DNA of 64,000 nucleotides from Pisolithus tinctorius (GCA_024663395.1 JANFAH010000117.1:35686-99685); one strand, 5' to 3'; numbered from the stretch's first letter, positions 1 to 15,637 are shown. Numbers and translations: made by a program. Notes: generated by a model from the sequence alone, not told the origin.

Positions 1-2889
1 TATTGGCTAATGACGCAGTAGTTGTTTGGCCACGCCGACTCCACCATTTGACTGAGCGCCACGTTTCTCACCCTTGTCACTTTGCTCAGCAGTTTGATCT
101 CTCGGTATGTTTGAGTATCGTGATCTCCAAATGTGCAGACGTCGCTTGACTTGTTCGAAGTACTTAATAGGAGAAATTTCTTTCAGAAACAACTTACAGG
201 CTGTCAGGCCTGCGCGCGCTTCGCTCAAACGAAAGTTACAGAGACGGTTTCTGGAGGAGTCTTCTCACATCGTACGGGCTTCTTGCAGAGTACTGCTGCG
301 ATAAAGCTGTGCCGCATCCCTGGAAGTCTGAATTTATAACGCTTTGGACCAAACGCGGTGGCCGTTTGGCTGAGCGTTTTGTCAATGGATTACAGTATTT
401 GCTTCCATGCTGCATTGGAATGCCTTAATGACCCGCCGTTCCGAAACTCCTTTATGCAAGATTCTGTACGCATGAGAGTTTTTCCAGCTGAGTAGTAATA
501 ACCCCCCATATTCTTCGACGGTTTTTCACTAGTCACTACCCTGGTCATAACTATCAATGGTCTTTTTCTCTTTACTGCCGACCGATCGTTATCCAACCGT
601 CCACGTCCATTAACTCCGCATCTTGCATTGATGGGCCCGTTGGGTGAACGATACTCCGCCGGTTGGTCGTCGTATTCAGCCTTGTTTGTTTTTCCGTATT
701 CTTTGATTCCGTTTCAGGTAAACGGGTAGCGGGTGCCGGTATGAGTGGAAGCCTGACGCAAGATTTCACCCTGCTGAACGACGATACTTCGTTATAACAT
801 TGTCATGGCGTCGTCATTGTAGTGCAAGTTCGCGGGTCTATTGCATATTACCCGGCCATTACCGACGGTCTGCCTACGTCCTAATGACAGCTGACAAGCA
901 GCGCGACTGCTGGGTTTAACACTGTCCCCGACCAAACACCATGAAAATGAAATATTGGGATCTAGAAGGCACGTATGTATCCACCTTGCGGTATTCATCG
1001 TTATCCCGGTGTATTTTTCGCATCTTGCTACTCCTTGCAGCGGGAATAACAAACATCCCCACTATCTGGTCGAGGGAACTCACCCTTTCAAAGTCATGAT
1101 ACCCCAACTTTGACGTTTCCCATTCCGCTTCAGAACGCGCACCCTAACCGCCGCTGATGCCACGCCCAGAGGCTCGCACGGTTATCTACTGACTGACATT
1201 CATATACTCTCGAATCCAGTGCCCACAATCACCCATATGCACATATCCTCTGATGTTGTTCCCATGATTTCGGTATTGCTAGAGATATCGCCATGTATTG
1301 ACTGCTAGTTACGTCTTGCATCCTCCCGCCTAGAACGGCAAAATCACCTATTTTTGGGTGCGTAGGCATTGCCCAGTGAGACCTTTTCGTTGTATGACAA
1401 TCACTCGGTATAGCTGACCAAATACAGGCACCTTCGACGTCGCTGTCAAGGCGTGACGACGTGGTATAAATGGGGCATGACGCGGGTTATTCTTGCGCCG
1501 TCAACCTACGTGCCAATATCTTATCCGTGTCCCATTCCCGTCATTGGAACATAATCAGAAATCAGTATAGCGTGCGTAATATGGTGCTGATACGCTATTC
1601 TGGGCCCATGCCTAGCCCCGCATTCCCACCGTGCCATCAACGCAAGCTTCCAGAAGTCGAGGTGAGTGCAATTCAATCATCTGCCAAGAGGTGGCTAGTT
1701 GACAGGCCTTGCTCATCCACCTGATCATCATGCTGGCAACGACCTATTGAGATGTCCGCGACGCGTGATACATTCAATTCCGAAAACTCCCTATTCATTC
1801 ATTTTCCCAGGTTCCGTGGCTATCACCTAGTAAGCCATTTACCAGTTTAGCATAAACCGCGCACATCCAGATCCGGCGTCACACAAAGCTTCTCGTGCTT
1901 GACAAGGCTGCGAACCACTGAGGAGTTTGCCATCGCTTCTTCTGTTTGGTAGGATGCCACGTGTGTACCCCAGACACTGGACCTGTGCTTCTGAGTGGAT
2001 TCTTGTACCCGCATAGGTTCCTTCTTCTTCCCCGCTTGATGTTTATTTTCTGCGTCACTTGAACATGCACACATGAGGTCCACATCACACCGTTCTTTGC
2101 CATCGTGATGTTCTGTCCGGAAGTTTCCCCGCCTTCCTTTCTCGACAACTCTTCTCTCGAGTATATCTCGTACCTTGCCCTGAGTCGTCTCGCTTTCCCC
2201 TTCTTGTCTCGTCTCTCTTTGGCATGCCTATTTGCCCGCCTTCAAATTAAATCCGGCCTGGGTTTATGGGTTCGCTTATCCCGTTTTTGGCCGGCTACAC
2301 ATTTAACAACTTGCGGTGGGTCAGTATTTCGAGCTGCGTGGTGCATGCTCAAAGGATCCGTACAAATTCTCAACAGGAAATTCATTCCCTTGAAACGCAA
2401 CTCGAAAACCACGTTTGGAGGTGTCCAACCCAAACCCATCGGAGTGTGCAGCACGTGATCATGCCCCCGCATCGACTCGTGACTGATTCCGTCAACTCCC
2501 TCGCATTCTGGTCTCTTTGGTCATGGGTCATGAGCACTTCGAGTACAGTCCCCGACCCGATACGCGAATCCGCGTATGGCAGACACGAGGTACGCGCATA
2601 CTGCGGGTGTACGAATAAGCCCACCTTTCTCATCTGCCTGGACCTCCCACGGAAACAGAGTTTAGATTTGGCAAATAACACAGGGCATTGCCCAACCTAA
2701 CGTCCATTATGACAACTGTGCTGTGATAATGCCACACGTGATGCTGATATTGCCTTCTGTGCTTCGCCTCCCACCCATCAACTTCCTCATACACGGGTCG
2801 GAAACGGGTCAGAGGTAAAAGCCGAATCGACTATGTACATTTAGTAATCGCAGACCTGTGGCTAAGAAATTTGAAGTTAAAGACAGCTC

Positions 2890-3450
2890 GGGAAACCTAG
2901 GGACCAATGAACGAGACGACGGTTCCGCCGAAAAGTCAAATCACTAAAGCCTCATCATCCCCGGATCCTGTATCACCCCATCTTGCAAACTCTTTCCCCT
3001 CCCGGATCGCGGGGTATACGTGTGTATGTATACACCGCATGACGATAATCTTCCTTGATCAAGTTTGACGTGGGCGATTGCAGATGATATGAATGGTGTC
3101 ACCGCGGATAGTGAATGGAATTTAAGCCCCGGATAGTCTCACAATGTGCTAGTATCCGGGTGATCGAATGAAACGTGAGGGGGTCAACGAGTCAATTCTT
3201 TTGACAATAAGGGTGACCCATCCGACAAGTCGACGCTGTGCGGTCTTTGAGCTTGTGTTGCAGGAAGCACGTCTGTCGTGCCACGGTCAGTTAATTTGGC
3301 TTCTCGGGCGTCCCTTCTGGCATACCTACAACCTCGCATCGCCATCGTTCAAGCCGAGAAGAAAGATAGTTCAACTTGCCAAATTTCGAATTGAAAGGCA
3401 GAAACGCTCGAACAATTATCTATCTCGCATTCGCGTTCCTACGTACTGAC
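2890..3450. repeat. Diverged dispersed repeat, copy 1
   Basis: It aligns by eye with 4330-4890 and in pieces with 5070-5650. Shared blocks occur in the same order: a 'gacgg.tccg..gaaaa..tcaaatcactaaagcctc' block, a 'gatagt' block with a following 'gtgtc/gtgct' stretch, and an 'aaatttcgaattga' block near the end. No coding capacity or terminal structure is recognised. Divergence is high, so the boundaries are approximate. Confidence 0.5.
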
Positions 3451-4329
3451 CTCCTCCCTCAGACTTCTATAATCTAACCATCAAACTTTTAGCTCAGCCA
3501 ACCACTGTCCTAATCCATGCATTACTGCCCGGGTCCTTGCAAGCGGCGTGAGCTGTAGACCCGTGCATACTAAGGTTCAAATTGAGGGCTGGATAGGCTC
3601 GTGATGCGCCGATTCCTTTGCAGGGTGACCAACGCAGGCCACCGATTCACCGAGTCGACGCTGTATAGTATTTTGAATATTGTTGCAGGAATCATCGGTG
3701 TCACCCCTCAGTCGTTCAATCAACTTAGCATCTTCTGAGACGTTCCTCCCAGGTCATATGAGTCTCGCTCTCTAACTCCCCGTCGGTCACGCGAGAGAAG
3801 TGTCTGGCCGCATGCCCCCAGAAACCCAAATGCGAAACCCACATTGAAACCTCAAGGCCCCATCGATCATCCTCGCCTGGTTATGTAATTTATCGTTGAA
3901 TCGGTGTAAGTATGACAACGAGGTGCGTACTGGCCATGTCCGATAAACAGTGATGAGGTTACGTGACACCGGACCAGGTGCGAGATAAAGACGGTGTTGT
4001 CTGTCCGGTCGGCCGCCGCATTCTACACACTTCTAGCTGACTTTCTCGAAGCTTGCTTCTCTTCTGTGACCTGTCAGACATGTAGTCGGACTTAAAACAC
4101 ACTCTGCATGCCACACTCACACATTATCGTCTGAATGAAAAGCCTGGGTCGAATCCGTGCCACCAACGTTCAATGAAAACCGTTCGTTTGGGGGATAAGC
4201 TCTTTCGTTGCGACTCAGAGTGTCCAACTCAATCAGAATCAGACCCGAACCCCCCGCGTATGCTTGTTTCAACTTGAACGTAGCACCCTCCCTTACCATT
4301 CCTGCGCCGTTATCACGTCCAAACAAAAA

Positions 4330-4890
4330 GATGATGCTGTGATAGTACCATGATCAGTGAGTGACCCGACGGCTCCGTTGAAAACTTCAAATCACTAAAG
4401 CCTCGTCATCTCCGCATGCGGTATCGTCTGGTCTTCCTTGCACGTGTATTACATGTAACATGTGGCCACCCGCATGGACAATGATCTCGCATGATCATGT
4501 TTGGCCGAAATTTTTCAAGGGATACGAATTATGGAATCACTGATAGTGTGATGGAATCCGGAACGTGTCGGTGTCCATGTGACTGCACGAAACACGGGGG
4601 CGCGTTGGTCTGTGTGGCCATACAAACACCATCTCAATAAGTGGCATCATGCTGTATGGCATACGAAAGTTATGAAACTGAGTGTCTCACTGTGGTGCTA
4701 CACATGGTCAGCTGTCCCACTGTCATAGCCCCTGTTTCCGGAAGGGTCGTCTCACACCATCATTCTAATTGTGTTCAGTCTACTGTTCAAATGCAGAAGT
4801 GGGGGGGTAACTCGCCGAATTTCGAATTGAGAAATGGAAGTCAAGTGAACACGCATGAGTTCCACCTCTCCCACACTCAGCTCCCCTGAC
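4330..4890. repeat. Diverged dispersed repeat, copy 2
   Basis: Partner of the copy at 2890-3450 at a nearly constant offset of about 1430 bases, which suggests segmental duplication of one decayed element. The end of the unit ('aactcgccgaatttcgaattg' region) recurs again near 5227. Confidence 0.5.
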
Positions 4891-5965
4891 TTCGTTAACT
4901 TGCAGCCATCATCAAACTTTCATGTAACCCTCCGATCCGAGCCTTTGCACACTTGACTGAAACCTTGTTTGACATTAAATCCAATTCCCAAGAGGTGTCA
5001 TTATCTATGCGATCGCATGACTAACGTCACTAGTAAACCCCACCCGATGAGTGCTATGTAGCACTTGAGCTCTGTTGCAGGAATCACAGCAGTCTCCTCT
5101 GTTGTGCAACGGTCTGATAAGATGTCCCGTCAGCGGTGCGTTTCAGGTATCTCCTTTGGTCATCCCAGTAGTGCAGGCGCAGGGCCTGCGCCGCTCTGAT
5201 CATCACCCCAACCCTAAATTGATCGCGTAACTCGTCAAATTTCGAATTCGGAGTGCAAAGGTGACGTTGGAACAAGCGAAAATCTACTCATTTCGCCTCT
5301 TACTTTGAACTGATTCCCTAAGCCCTCAGTAACATAATGGTCAGATTTCACGAACCCCCCACATCAGCCTATGCACATCGATCTCACGCAATTCTGCAGT
5401 ACAGCCTACGACAAATAACAATGCCAACGAAGGTTACATCATCCGGTCCAAGGACAAGAATGTCCATCTGTTCCTGACACTCCTCACCCACGGGTCTGTA
5501 TGCTGTGGCGCTTGAAATACAGCTTCCTATACATGTCACGGTAACTCATTTCCGTCCAAGTGAACAAACTTCTCTTGCCGATGGTCCCCGCGGATAGCTT
5601 TTAAGAAGCACCTGTGCTAGTACAGGCACGTTGGCAGGTTTGTTTAAGAGAACGGCGACGGCGGCATCGGCCAACTAACAGAGCACTAACTCCTTTGAAT
5701 TGTGATCTGAACATGACCTTCCTTCTTCCCTAGCGTCTCCTTATTAGTACCTACTTGGACCATCGCTCCGGTTTCGTTGGTTCTCCAAACCAGAATCCAC
5801 CACATAATGCTGATCTTCGAGTCGAGAGACGAGATGTTTATTACAATTAACTCAGTTTGCGCTCCCCCACCAAACGACCCGGCGACCTGCCAAATAACCT
5901 ATCATAATCGTCCGGCTTTCTGGTAACCCACGCCAGCAATCCAGTCCAAACTTACCTTACCCAGG

Positions 5966-7768
5966 CTACACACGGTCCAGAGGGTGCCTATCTGTTTGAC
6001 TAACGTACACCTCAGCGCAGCTTAAAACTCTCCTCTCCTTTTCCATCAGACTTAGACCCTGAACCTCGGAGCTTTGCTGCATATTGGGACCCCTATCACC
6101 ATCATGGTCGCCCAGAGACATCGCGGTGGATGTGGGCCGCGCATACTCGGTGAGTAAAGCCCGCAGCTTTGATGCCAAGACAGGGAGATAGCCTCGTTCA
6201 GTGTTCGTATGTCCGCCTAAGGTACGTTCAGAAAGTAGTTTGTTTTTCAGGTCACATGAGTGGATGAGAAGGTCGAAAGTTCCAACGAGCGACGAGAGTT
6301 GTCCCAGCATGCACACATCCATTCGATTCGATCGGTAAGTCAGTGTACATTCGTGTGAAAAGCCATCATATGATCCCAGTCAAACCAAAAAACTCACATA
6401 GAATAACGTATCGCCCTGCTGCGATGGCTGCTAAAACTTCGTGCTATAAAGTGCGTCTTCGTGTCAGTTCTTGAGAATCACTTTTTTGTCATTACTTTTG
6501 ACACGAGTACGCAAAGAGCGAAGAATAGGCATCCAGGGCGGGAAAAATTGTGGAGAAGCAATCTGAACACCTACATGTGCCATCTCTCCCGTGAAGTACA
6601 CATCTGCGTTGACACCAGCGAGAACTGACCCTCCGGAACCTGCACATATTGCGATGGTGCGTACTTGGCGCGGTACAAGCGGGCGTGCAAGGTCGACTGA
6701 ATGGGAGAGAGGAGTAGGACAGTGCGGGGATGGGTTGCGGATATGTATGTATAGGAATCATTGCTGCATTAAAAAAAGGACACGCGTCTATAACGTCGAA
6801 ACTCACCACAGCTGAGTCCAAGGTGATCTTTGATCCTTTCAACTACAACTTCAATGGCCGTCTCCCGACGTAACACAACCAATCTCCCAAGCCCACCCTC
6901 GTCTTCCTCTTTAATTGTTCCACTTAAGAATTTCACCTCACCCGCCCGCTCAATATCATGGACTGTCCTCCCGACTGTAGATGCTTCTATGTCGACGAGA
7001 GCACTCGCCAAGAAATCGTTGACCCCGCCTCTGACGGAATCAAGGGCGGTGTGTGGGCTATACACGCTCACGCCCGCCGCTGCCAGCTTTAGAAGTGAGG
7101 CTTGAAGCGAGGTAGCAAGCGTGAATGAAGAGAGGGGTTTGAAGATGGGTGGGTGGTAGGAGATGACAAGAGCTGTGGATGGATGAAGGGCTTCTTCTAA
7201 CACGGAGGGGGTTAAGCTAAAGAAAAAATCAGCCGGAAAGCGCGAGATTGACATGTACGAGTATATAGAGGAAGGAAACGGAACAAGTAGTAAGTCAGAA
7301 GTGTGAATAAGTTAGTTAGAAGCTCTTAGAAGGTTGACAACCGAGAGACGCACTCGATTGTTAGAAGGACTCTGTTCGCTTCAGGACGCGCAACGGGGGA
7401 CTCTAAATCAACCGGTCACCATTAGAATCAGTACGGGGACGATCGCGACTTCGCATCTTGGCATCGCATGCAGAAGCGTGCGTTGCATTCGTTCGCCACC
7501 GCCTGTTATGTCTTCCGCAAAGTCTGACACACGTACGCACCAAGAAGGAGCCCTACCTATGATCCAAGTCAGTGTTATTATTCAGAGAGTCTGCTGATCA
7601 CTCTCGACCACATCATGCTGGCAGAAGCCCGAGGACGAGATGACTGCTCGGTGGATGATGTGACTTAGCAGCGGTACTGACATTATCCCACTTCTCTGCC
7701 AGTCGTAATGGTGCAATTTTTTCCATCGCACGCAGCGTATATCGAGCAAGTATGGATGCAGTGGACAT
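5966..7768 (-). CDS. NIF3: NIF3 / DUF34 (YbgI) family metal-binding protein
   Basis: Seven exons on the minus strand: 7768-7682, 7556-7541, 7402-7354, 7216-6807, 6696-6575, 6443-6398 and 6216-5966. They total 981 nt and 326 residues, and every splice phase closes. The protein has the family order: N-terminal 'LAEKWDNVGLLLESP', then 'VLLTIDLTPSVLEEAL', 'SYHPPIFKPL', 'VYSPHTALDS', a middle 'GSGGSVLAGV..DVYFTGEM.H', and a C-terminal 'CGHTNTERGYL'. The conserved His and Glu residues of these motifs form the di-metal site in the family. Its cellular role is unsettled in the literature (GTP cyclohydrolase-like fold, transcription-factor partner). Exon 2 is only 16 nt and encodes VGLLL. Start chosen at 7768 because it opens the first exon; an in-frame ATG at 7726 is the alternative. 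No break is seen, so the gene looks functional. Confidence 0.9.
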
Positions 7769-10344
7769 CGTGGACATCGTCGTTGGAAGTTGTTGCCTGT
7801 GGCTGCTCCTTCATACGGTTACATAACACGAAATGTGAAAACATTTCTCTTCTTTGACGTGTATGTACATAAAGTAAGGTAAGTCCATACCATTTCGCTC
7901 TCAGCGGTTTTGTAGATCCCGGTGCTGACGATCAGCAAGGAAGGGTTTCGCTGAGGCGAACAGAGATCTACAGTCACCTCTTATCAAGGCGTAATCCGCC
8001 TGGACGGCCGCCGCAAGTGTGTCTACAAAGACTACATACGGGTCTGTAGGGTAAATCATCTCATTGTCACATAATTATGAACGTAATTTCACTACGTGTT
8101 TCTCAAACAGTTGCCGTATCCCCTCCTCCTCACCATGAAGGTTTTCAAATGCTTCGGTCCTCGGTGGCAATGGTATGGTATTTGAGAAAATGTACGAGCA
8201 TGAACAGACCTCCCCGACCCAATTCTATTTGAGAATGGGACCATATTCCGTGAAGTCTCGTTATCGTAGCTCCCTCGGTCCATTTATCGCCAATACCTTC
8301 GTCGGTGACGCTATTTTATTCGTGTGGAACGCAAACTGCCATACTGTCACCTAGTTGTCGCAGTTGGTAGTGATGCCATGCCTCTGCCCATAACAGCCAG
8401 ATATCTGATAGGAAGCTGATTAGATTCGCAATAAAGCCATGGATGCGCCGTTTGCCTCGGGAGGACATTAAAAACAGGCTTTTAGGTTCGTGCGTGAGCA
8501 GTGGAAGTTCATGTCTAATTCAACAGATGGCCAACGATACCAACTGCACTGCTACTACTGCAGTGGTATGCCAGGTCACTACTCGAATTCAGGCGTGTTT
8601 GGTATCATGTACGTCGGACAGGTATCGGCTACTAGGTTTTTTGAAGCTCATGCCCTGTGTCAGAAACCCTCCAAATATTGCTACGGGAAGCAACATGACA
8701 TTATCCACCATGATGCCCGCTAAGGCTGTAGGTATGTCGTATTTGCTTCTTAATTGCTAACAAGGTTCGTTAGTGTTCAAGCATGGGCACCATGCAGCGG
8801 TACACGCAACTAATGTCGCAAAATAACAGCATGGCAGCGGTGTCCCAAAGTGACTCAAAGGAACGCTTCTGATTCCTCGCCTCTGGTTCCGGTCGATGTC
8901 AGAATAGAAAGCTAATCTTAAAAACAAGTTGAACAACACTGGCTGCCAGAAGTGACGGATCGAGTCGTCCTGGTGGTGCCATCCCGCCTTCCGATACTAC
9001 ATATGTATGTCATTCTATTTCATATGATGTTTCGGAGGGATCGACCCCTTCAGTGTCATCACTCTGCATCGAGGTTGTTTCGGTAGTAGGAAACACATAC
9101 AAAATACCACAACGCCGGTCTGCTACGGTGATGCGTATAACCATTGCTGCTTTGACCTGGGTGGAACTTGAGACGCTAGTATGCACACAGTGAAGTGAGT
9201 ATTTTATGGGTCACCATCTAACACATTGTACTCCGTTAGTATATTAGGCAGGACGACCGACGTCACATCGGAATGTGCACATTTCTGCTTCCTTTTAAAT
9301 GTAAACTCAGCAGAGAACACCTGCATCTTGCAACTTCAAAAAAACACCCTCCTTATCGTCTTTCTTGCCTGCCGTGTTCCTCAACTTCTGTGGCTAATTT
9401 ATCATTGTTGATGGGCTGACCTGTTGTCGACCCGGTTTCGGTACATTAATGCTCTCACTCTGCCGCACACTCAATGCCTTGGATACTGTAAGCGTGGACG
9501 TCTAGCTCAGCGGACGTTCCGACTTTCTCCATAGGACTGGTCAACAAAGTGTTCCATGACTCCTTTTGTATCGTGAATAACGCTTTCCCCAAGCTGGGAA
9601 GTATTGCTGTTACCTTCCCTGTCGGGTGAGCCAGCCTTATTTGCCTTGCTTTTGTGTTTACCAGCAGTTTATCGCGCCGCCCCCCAGTGCCAACTGAGTA
9701 TCATGTGGGTGCTGTCGGTCCAAGACATTCCTCCTTCGTTTACATTTTCAGGTTCACGAATCACGACGAAACGTGCGCGGGGTAACTGTATTTTCTGTTA
9801 TGTTGTAACGTAACAACATCTACATACATTGTCGGTCCCGGTCCTAGTAGGGCCACTGCCTTGGCAAGCTCCCGGAGCGGAAGAACAGTGCCAACACTGA
9901 GTGCGCAGCTCAACAATTTGTATTCACCCAAATGGACCGCCGGGGAAGCGCGCGGCGCACCGTAAGAAGGGCGAGACAGCGGCTGGTGAAGTCACATCCG
10001 CCCATAATGAAATTCTCGGTATGCATATACGTACGTGAGATAAATAGACACCTGTGAAGAGATAAAGGAATCGTCCCACATCGTTGCCCTCATTGTTCCC
10101 AAGTCTCGTGGTGCTATCGCTCCGTATCCTCAATACCAACAACAAACCGTCGGGCCTTGGTGCTTGATTCTTGTCTTCGACTGCAAATGGTGGTTAGCAA
10201 GGCGTGCGTGTTTAGCGTATTTCACTCACAATTAGGCATTGCTGAGAAGTATTATCGAACTCCTGTTAGTTGGAAGTGTAGAGCGCACAAGGATCACGTG
10301 ACACGCTGAGACATCTCGTTGTCACTTCTTCTCCTGCTCGCGGT
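7769..10344. other. Intergenic region, no gene recognised
   Basis: About 2.6 kb between the divergent NIF3 and ATP23 genes. Open frames are short and match no family that I know. It must contain both promoters. A symmetric TCACGTGA E-box lies 44 bases before the ATP23 start. Confidence 0.45.
10294..10301. promoter_or_regulatory. E-box palindrome TCACGTGA upstream of ATP23
   Basis: Perfect 8-bp palindrome with a CACGTG core, 44 bases upstream of the ATP23 start codon. In fungi this core binds bHLH factors of the Cbf1/Rtg/USF type. That it regulates ATP23 is inferred from position only. Confidence 0.4.
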
Positions 10345-11377
10345 ATGCACAGCGTCATGGATCCCCCCTCCTCGGCTCCAGCAACGAACCCTTCCGAGTC
10401 CCGCGCGTTTCAAAGGTGGCTCAAGAAGGCATCCCTCGTTACCGGTCTTGGGCTGACGCCGGAAGAACGCCAACATTATCTTGAGGAACAAAAACATGCC
10501 CGCTGTGAGAAATGGAAGACCGAGCTCCTGAACTACAGTGCGCCTGTCTCATTGTTTCCGCGTGTATGACACCTTTATCTGATTGTTTCCCCTTTGGCGC
10601 GTTTTCTCCGCTTTGGTTGGTTGACGACGTGTCGCGAACATTGACCGGCTATGACTTATTACTTCATTGCGCCCAACGCACGGACGCACGCAGGTCCTTC
10701 TGTCGTTTTCATGCTTAAGCATCTCCGACTGTCCGGCTGTGCCGTACCACCCTCCAATATCGTGTGTGGGTCATGCGATTCCACGCGTTCCGGTGGATTT
10801 CATCCTTCTGGTGCCATTGTTTTATGCGAAGGTCATTTCGGAAGCAAGCGACACATGCAGGATACCCTGACACACGAGCTAATACACATGTATGACCATT
10901 GCAAGTTTAACGTTGATTGGTATAATTTGAGACACCATGCATGCAGCGAAGTGAGTGTACTCAAATCGAGCGGAAATGTGATGGAAAGATTTGATTGTCT
11001 AATGCTTTGTACAAGATTCGTGCCAATAGTCTGAGTGGGGACTGCAGGTTCATGCGTGAGGTAGGAAGAGGAAATGTGTCCCTTTCGAAACAGCACCAGG
11101 TCACTCCTCTGCATGGTTCTGACGCGTAGAGAACTCATGCTCGCTTCTTTTTTCTTTTTTTCTTCTTTCTTTCCCTGACTAGGCATGCGTACGCCGAAGG
11201 GCTATACTGTCCGTGCGGGCGAATCCCAAGTGCCCGGACGGGGCTGCAGCTGAACGTGCAGTGAACGAGGTCTGGGAGAGTTGTTTCAATGATACGAGGC
11301 CGTTCGATGAGGCGAGAATCTCAGCTGTCTGGATGTACGGCGGAGAGCTGATGCCAAATGCGTTCCAGATCTATTAA
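10345..11377 (+). CDS. ATP23: Mitochondrial inner-membrane metalloprotease ATP23
   Basis: Exons 10345-10537, 10694-10950, 11016-11099 and 11183-11377 give 242 residues. ATP23 is an M76-family zinc peptidase of the intermembrane space that processes Atp6 and helps assemble ATP synthase. The zinc motif HELIH is in exon 2 within '[12 protein letters not shown]'. It is preceded by the cysteine-containing block '[14 protein letters not shown]' and followed by '[14 protein letters not shown]' and '[10 protein letters not shown]', all in family order. The start could be 10345 or the in-frame ATG at 10360. The last 57 nt before the final Ile-Tyr-stop (11312-11368) look like a GC-AG intron with a CTGAT branch site; removing it gives a 223-residue protein with a tail closer to the usual ATP23 end. 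Confidence 0.92.
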
Positions 11378-11725
11378 TAACACTTGGGCAGCAGACTTTC
11401 CTTGTATGGGAAGAACGAAGACAGGGGGGCAGCGGTGAGCTTGGGGAGGGAGGGGGACGCGTTCGTGCTAGAATTCAAGCGCCCAATGTTCTACTCGGTT
11501 GGTGGCGGTGGCGGCGGAGACAGTCGCCCGTATATTCTAGTGTAGTGTTACAGGATAGGAGCCGAACGGAATGGAACATCGGGGATGGGATCATGTGAAC
11601 CTCACGAGAACCCCGTGGGAATCTGCGCAGCTCGGCTTCGACCTATAAATTAAACGAAAAATTCTTGGGACTCGCAGGTTCATTCTCGTCCTCGTTCCTC
11701 TCTGTTCCCCCCCTCTTTCTCGACC

Positions 11726-12545
11726 ATGTTCGCCCAGATTCTGTGCGGCATCTCCTCTCCTACTGGCCCCAGCTTGCTGTTGACCCATTTCTAGTGCCAT
11801 TGCTCTTGCTTTGCCATTCGTTTCCGCACTTACCCTTGTGGCCCCCACGGGTGCTACGACCGGCGGATCTGTCACGTTGACCTGGCAGGCGACCTCCACA
11901 GACCCTGCGTACTTCACTTTCCAGCTGGTCAACCCTGTCTTCCACGACACGTTTGCCATCGCAAACAACGTTCAGACTTCTCTCGGCACACTTACGCTCC
12001 AGCTTCCTCAAGTCCCTGTTGAGTAAGTTTGCCTCTTGCAATTTTTTCCGTGCATAATTTTGACGTCTTTGCGTAGCACCAACTACCAGCTCGAGGCCAT
12101 TAACCCAAGGTACTCCTTTCTATTTTTCCCCCCTCAGCACCCCACAGGGTTACCCTAACAACCGTCCCTCCTGTTTTGTCGTACCATAGCAACGTGAACG
12201 ACGTGTACGCTACCAGCTCGACGTTCAGTATCGGAGCTGCGACCTCTTCCTCGAACACGGCAACTGGCACGACTACCTCTGGTACTGCGACTTCGACTTC
12301 TCCCACAACGTGAGTTATTTTTAATCGCCGAATTCCACCACTGATGCCTTACGTCTAGCGCTTCTGGCACCGTCGCATCTGTTAGCACGGCCACTACAGC
12401 TGCTTCCACCGGAGCTACCACGACCGCATCCTCCACGACATCGCCTACCAGCTTCAACGGCGTTCCCTACAAGTTCGACTTCGCTGCAGCTCCCGTTGCC
12501 GTTGTTGTTCTTTCTGCCGTTGCTGGTGCTGCCATGCTTTTCTAA
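11726..12545 (+). CDS. Ser/Thr-rich GPI-anchored protein with Kre9/Knh1-like N-terminal domain
   Basis: Five exons (11726-11742, 11795-12022, 12077-12109, 12190-12309, 12359-12545) give 194 residues in phase. Exon 1 is 17 nt and encodes the start of a secretion signal, 'MFAQILAIALALPFVSA'. The next ~80 residues ('TLVAPTG...GSVTLTWQ..', '..FHDTFAIANNV..', '..YQLEAINP') match the Ser-Thr-rich GPI-anchored family related to Kre9/Knh1. A Ser/Thr/Ala-rich stalk follows. The C-terminus is a hydrophobic tail (AAAPVAVVVLSAVAGAAMLF) after Asn-Gly, as expected for a GPI attachment signal. The likely site is the outer plasma membrane or cell wall. The exact function is unknown; these proteins are very common in agarics. 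Confidence 0.85.
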
Positions 12546-13559
12546 ACAAAACTCCCTGCATCTTTCCATCTTCATTCTCACCATGGATCGATATTCTGTC
12601 CTTTCTCGATAGATTGAGATTTCAAACTTGGTGATGGTAGAACATGAGCAGTGCTACTCTACTTTTACATAAACAATGACTTTTGTTCTGTCATCGTCAT
12701 CCTGCTCGATTTATTCACGCGCTATAGGACGTTGTCAACCTCCATGACGAACTTTTTGGACTGCATCGCATTCGTCGTTTCTCCATACTCGTAGCCATTC
12801 TTTTCTTATCGTGTTTAATGGGGACCTGGTGTTATGTGACGTTGTAGTTGTCCTCGATCCATGACCATGTGGGTTGGTAGTGGTCCTTGTGTACCCATTG
12901 TTGTCTTGCTTTTTGTTGGTGTCTCCGAGTCGACGTCTTGTACATGTCTCGGTAACGCGTGGTAGCGTTCGTTTCCTTGCCCGTCGGTTCATTGCGTTTG
13001 ATTTAGGCCGTGTCTTAAGTCGAATTTGACCGAAGAAGTTAGCTAGGTTATGTTGTACAAATGATTGTGTGCACGTTCGGCATGTTCGGTGACCTCGTAT
13101 AGGTCTGTATCATCCGCAGGTTGACGGGATTCACGGGGCGGGTATTACTCTCATGTTATGAGATGCATATGGCCGAATGTTGATAATCCCCGCTTCATTC
13201 CCGCCATCATTTACGGTATGAGCCGTCAGTGATTTCGGCGATGCCCTCACAAATAAAGTGGTGGTCGAAAGCAAGGACTCATGTTCGGCGTTCGATATGA
13301 TGAAAAGAGCCTGTGGATGGACAGTACGTAGAAGTGACTCAAGCAAGATTCGTAGGGTTTATGTAAAATTTTGTAACCCAGTGAAAATGCAATTGTACAT
13401 GCAGGTCGATCGAGGAACAAGCGAATATGCCGCAGCTACGGAGATGTGGTAGAATCTCTCATGGATTCCATCCCACCCATACACACGCCGCGGCTCCACA
13501 CAACCCACGGAGAGCACCCAAACATGTCGCGAGTGGGTGGTGGGCAACATGACAATTGA
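12546..13559. other. Intergenic, no gene recognised
   Basis: One kilobase holding the 3' ends of two convergent genes (GPI protein and ubiquitin-L40). No conserved frame or clear repeat was seen. Confidence 0.5.

Positions 13560-15637
<2,078 letters not shown>

Larger units (their letters stand above)
1..5965. other. Gene-poor left flank with old diverged repeats
   Basis: I recognise no protein family on either strand; the open frames are short, overlap one another and often need non-ATG starts. Diverged direct repeats are visible. The stretch at about 2890-3450 recurs at about 4330-4890 (offset about 1430), sharing the words 'aatcactaaagcctc' and 'aaatttcgaattg'. Partial third matches lie at about 5070-5290 and 5390-5650 ('gttgcaggaa', 'ccgcggatag', 'gctagta'). 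This looks like decayed, multiply inserted non-coding or transposon sequence. Confidence 0.5.

Noticed and set aside
2105..2700. Overlapping open frames of 76-144 codons on both strands
   Set aside because: No family resemblance, several begin at non-ATG codons, and no splice structure links them.
7216..7254. NIF3 start at ATG 7254
   Set aside because: That ATG lies in the intron just before the acceptor at 7217; upstream exons restore the conserved N-terminal motif.
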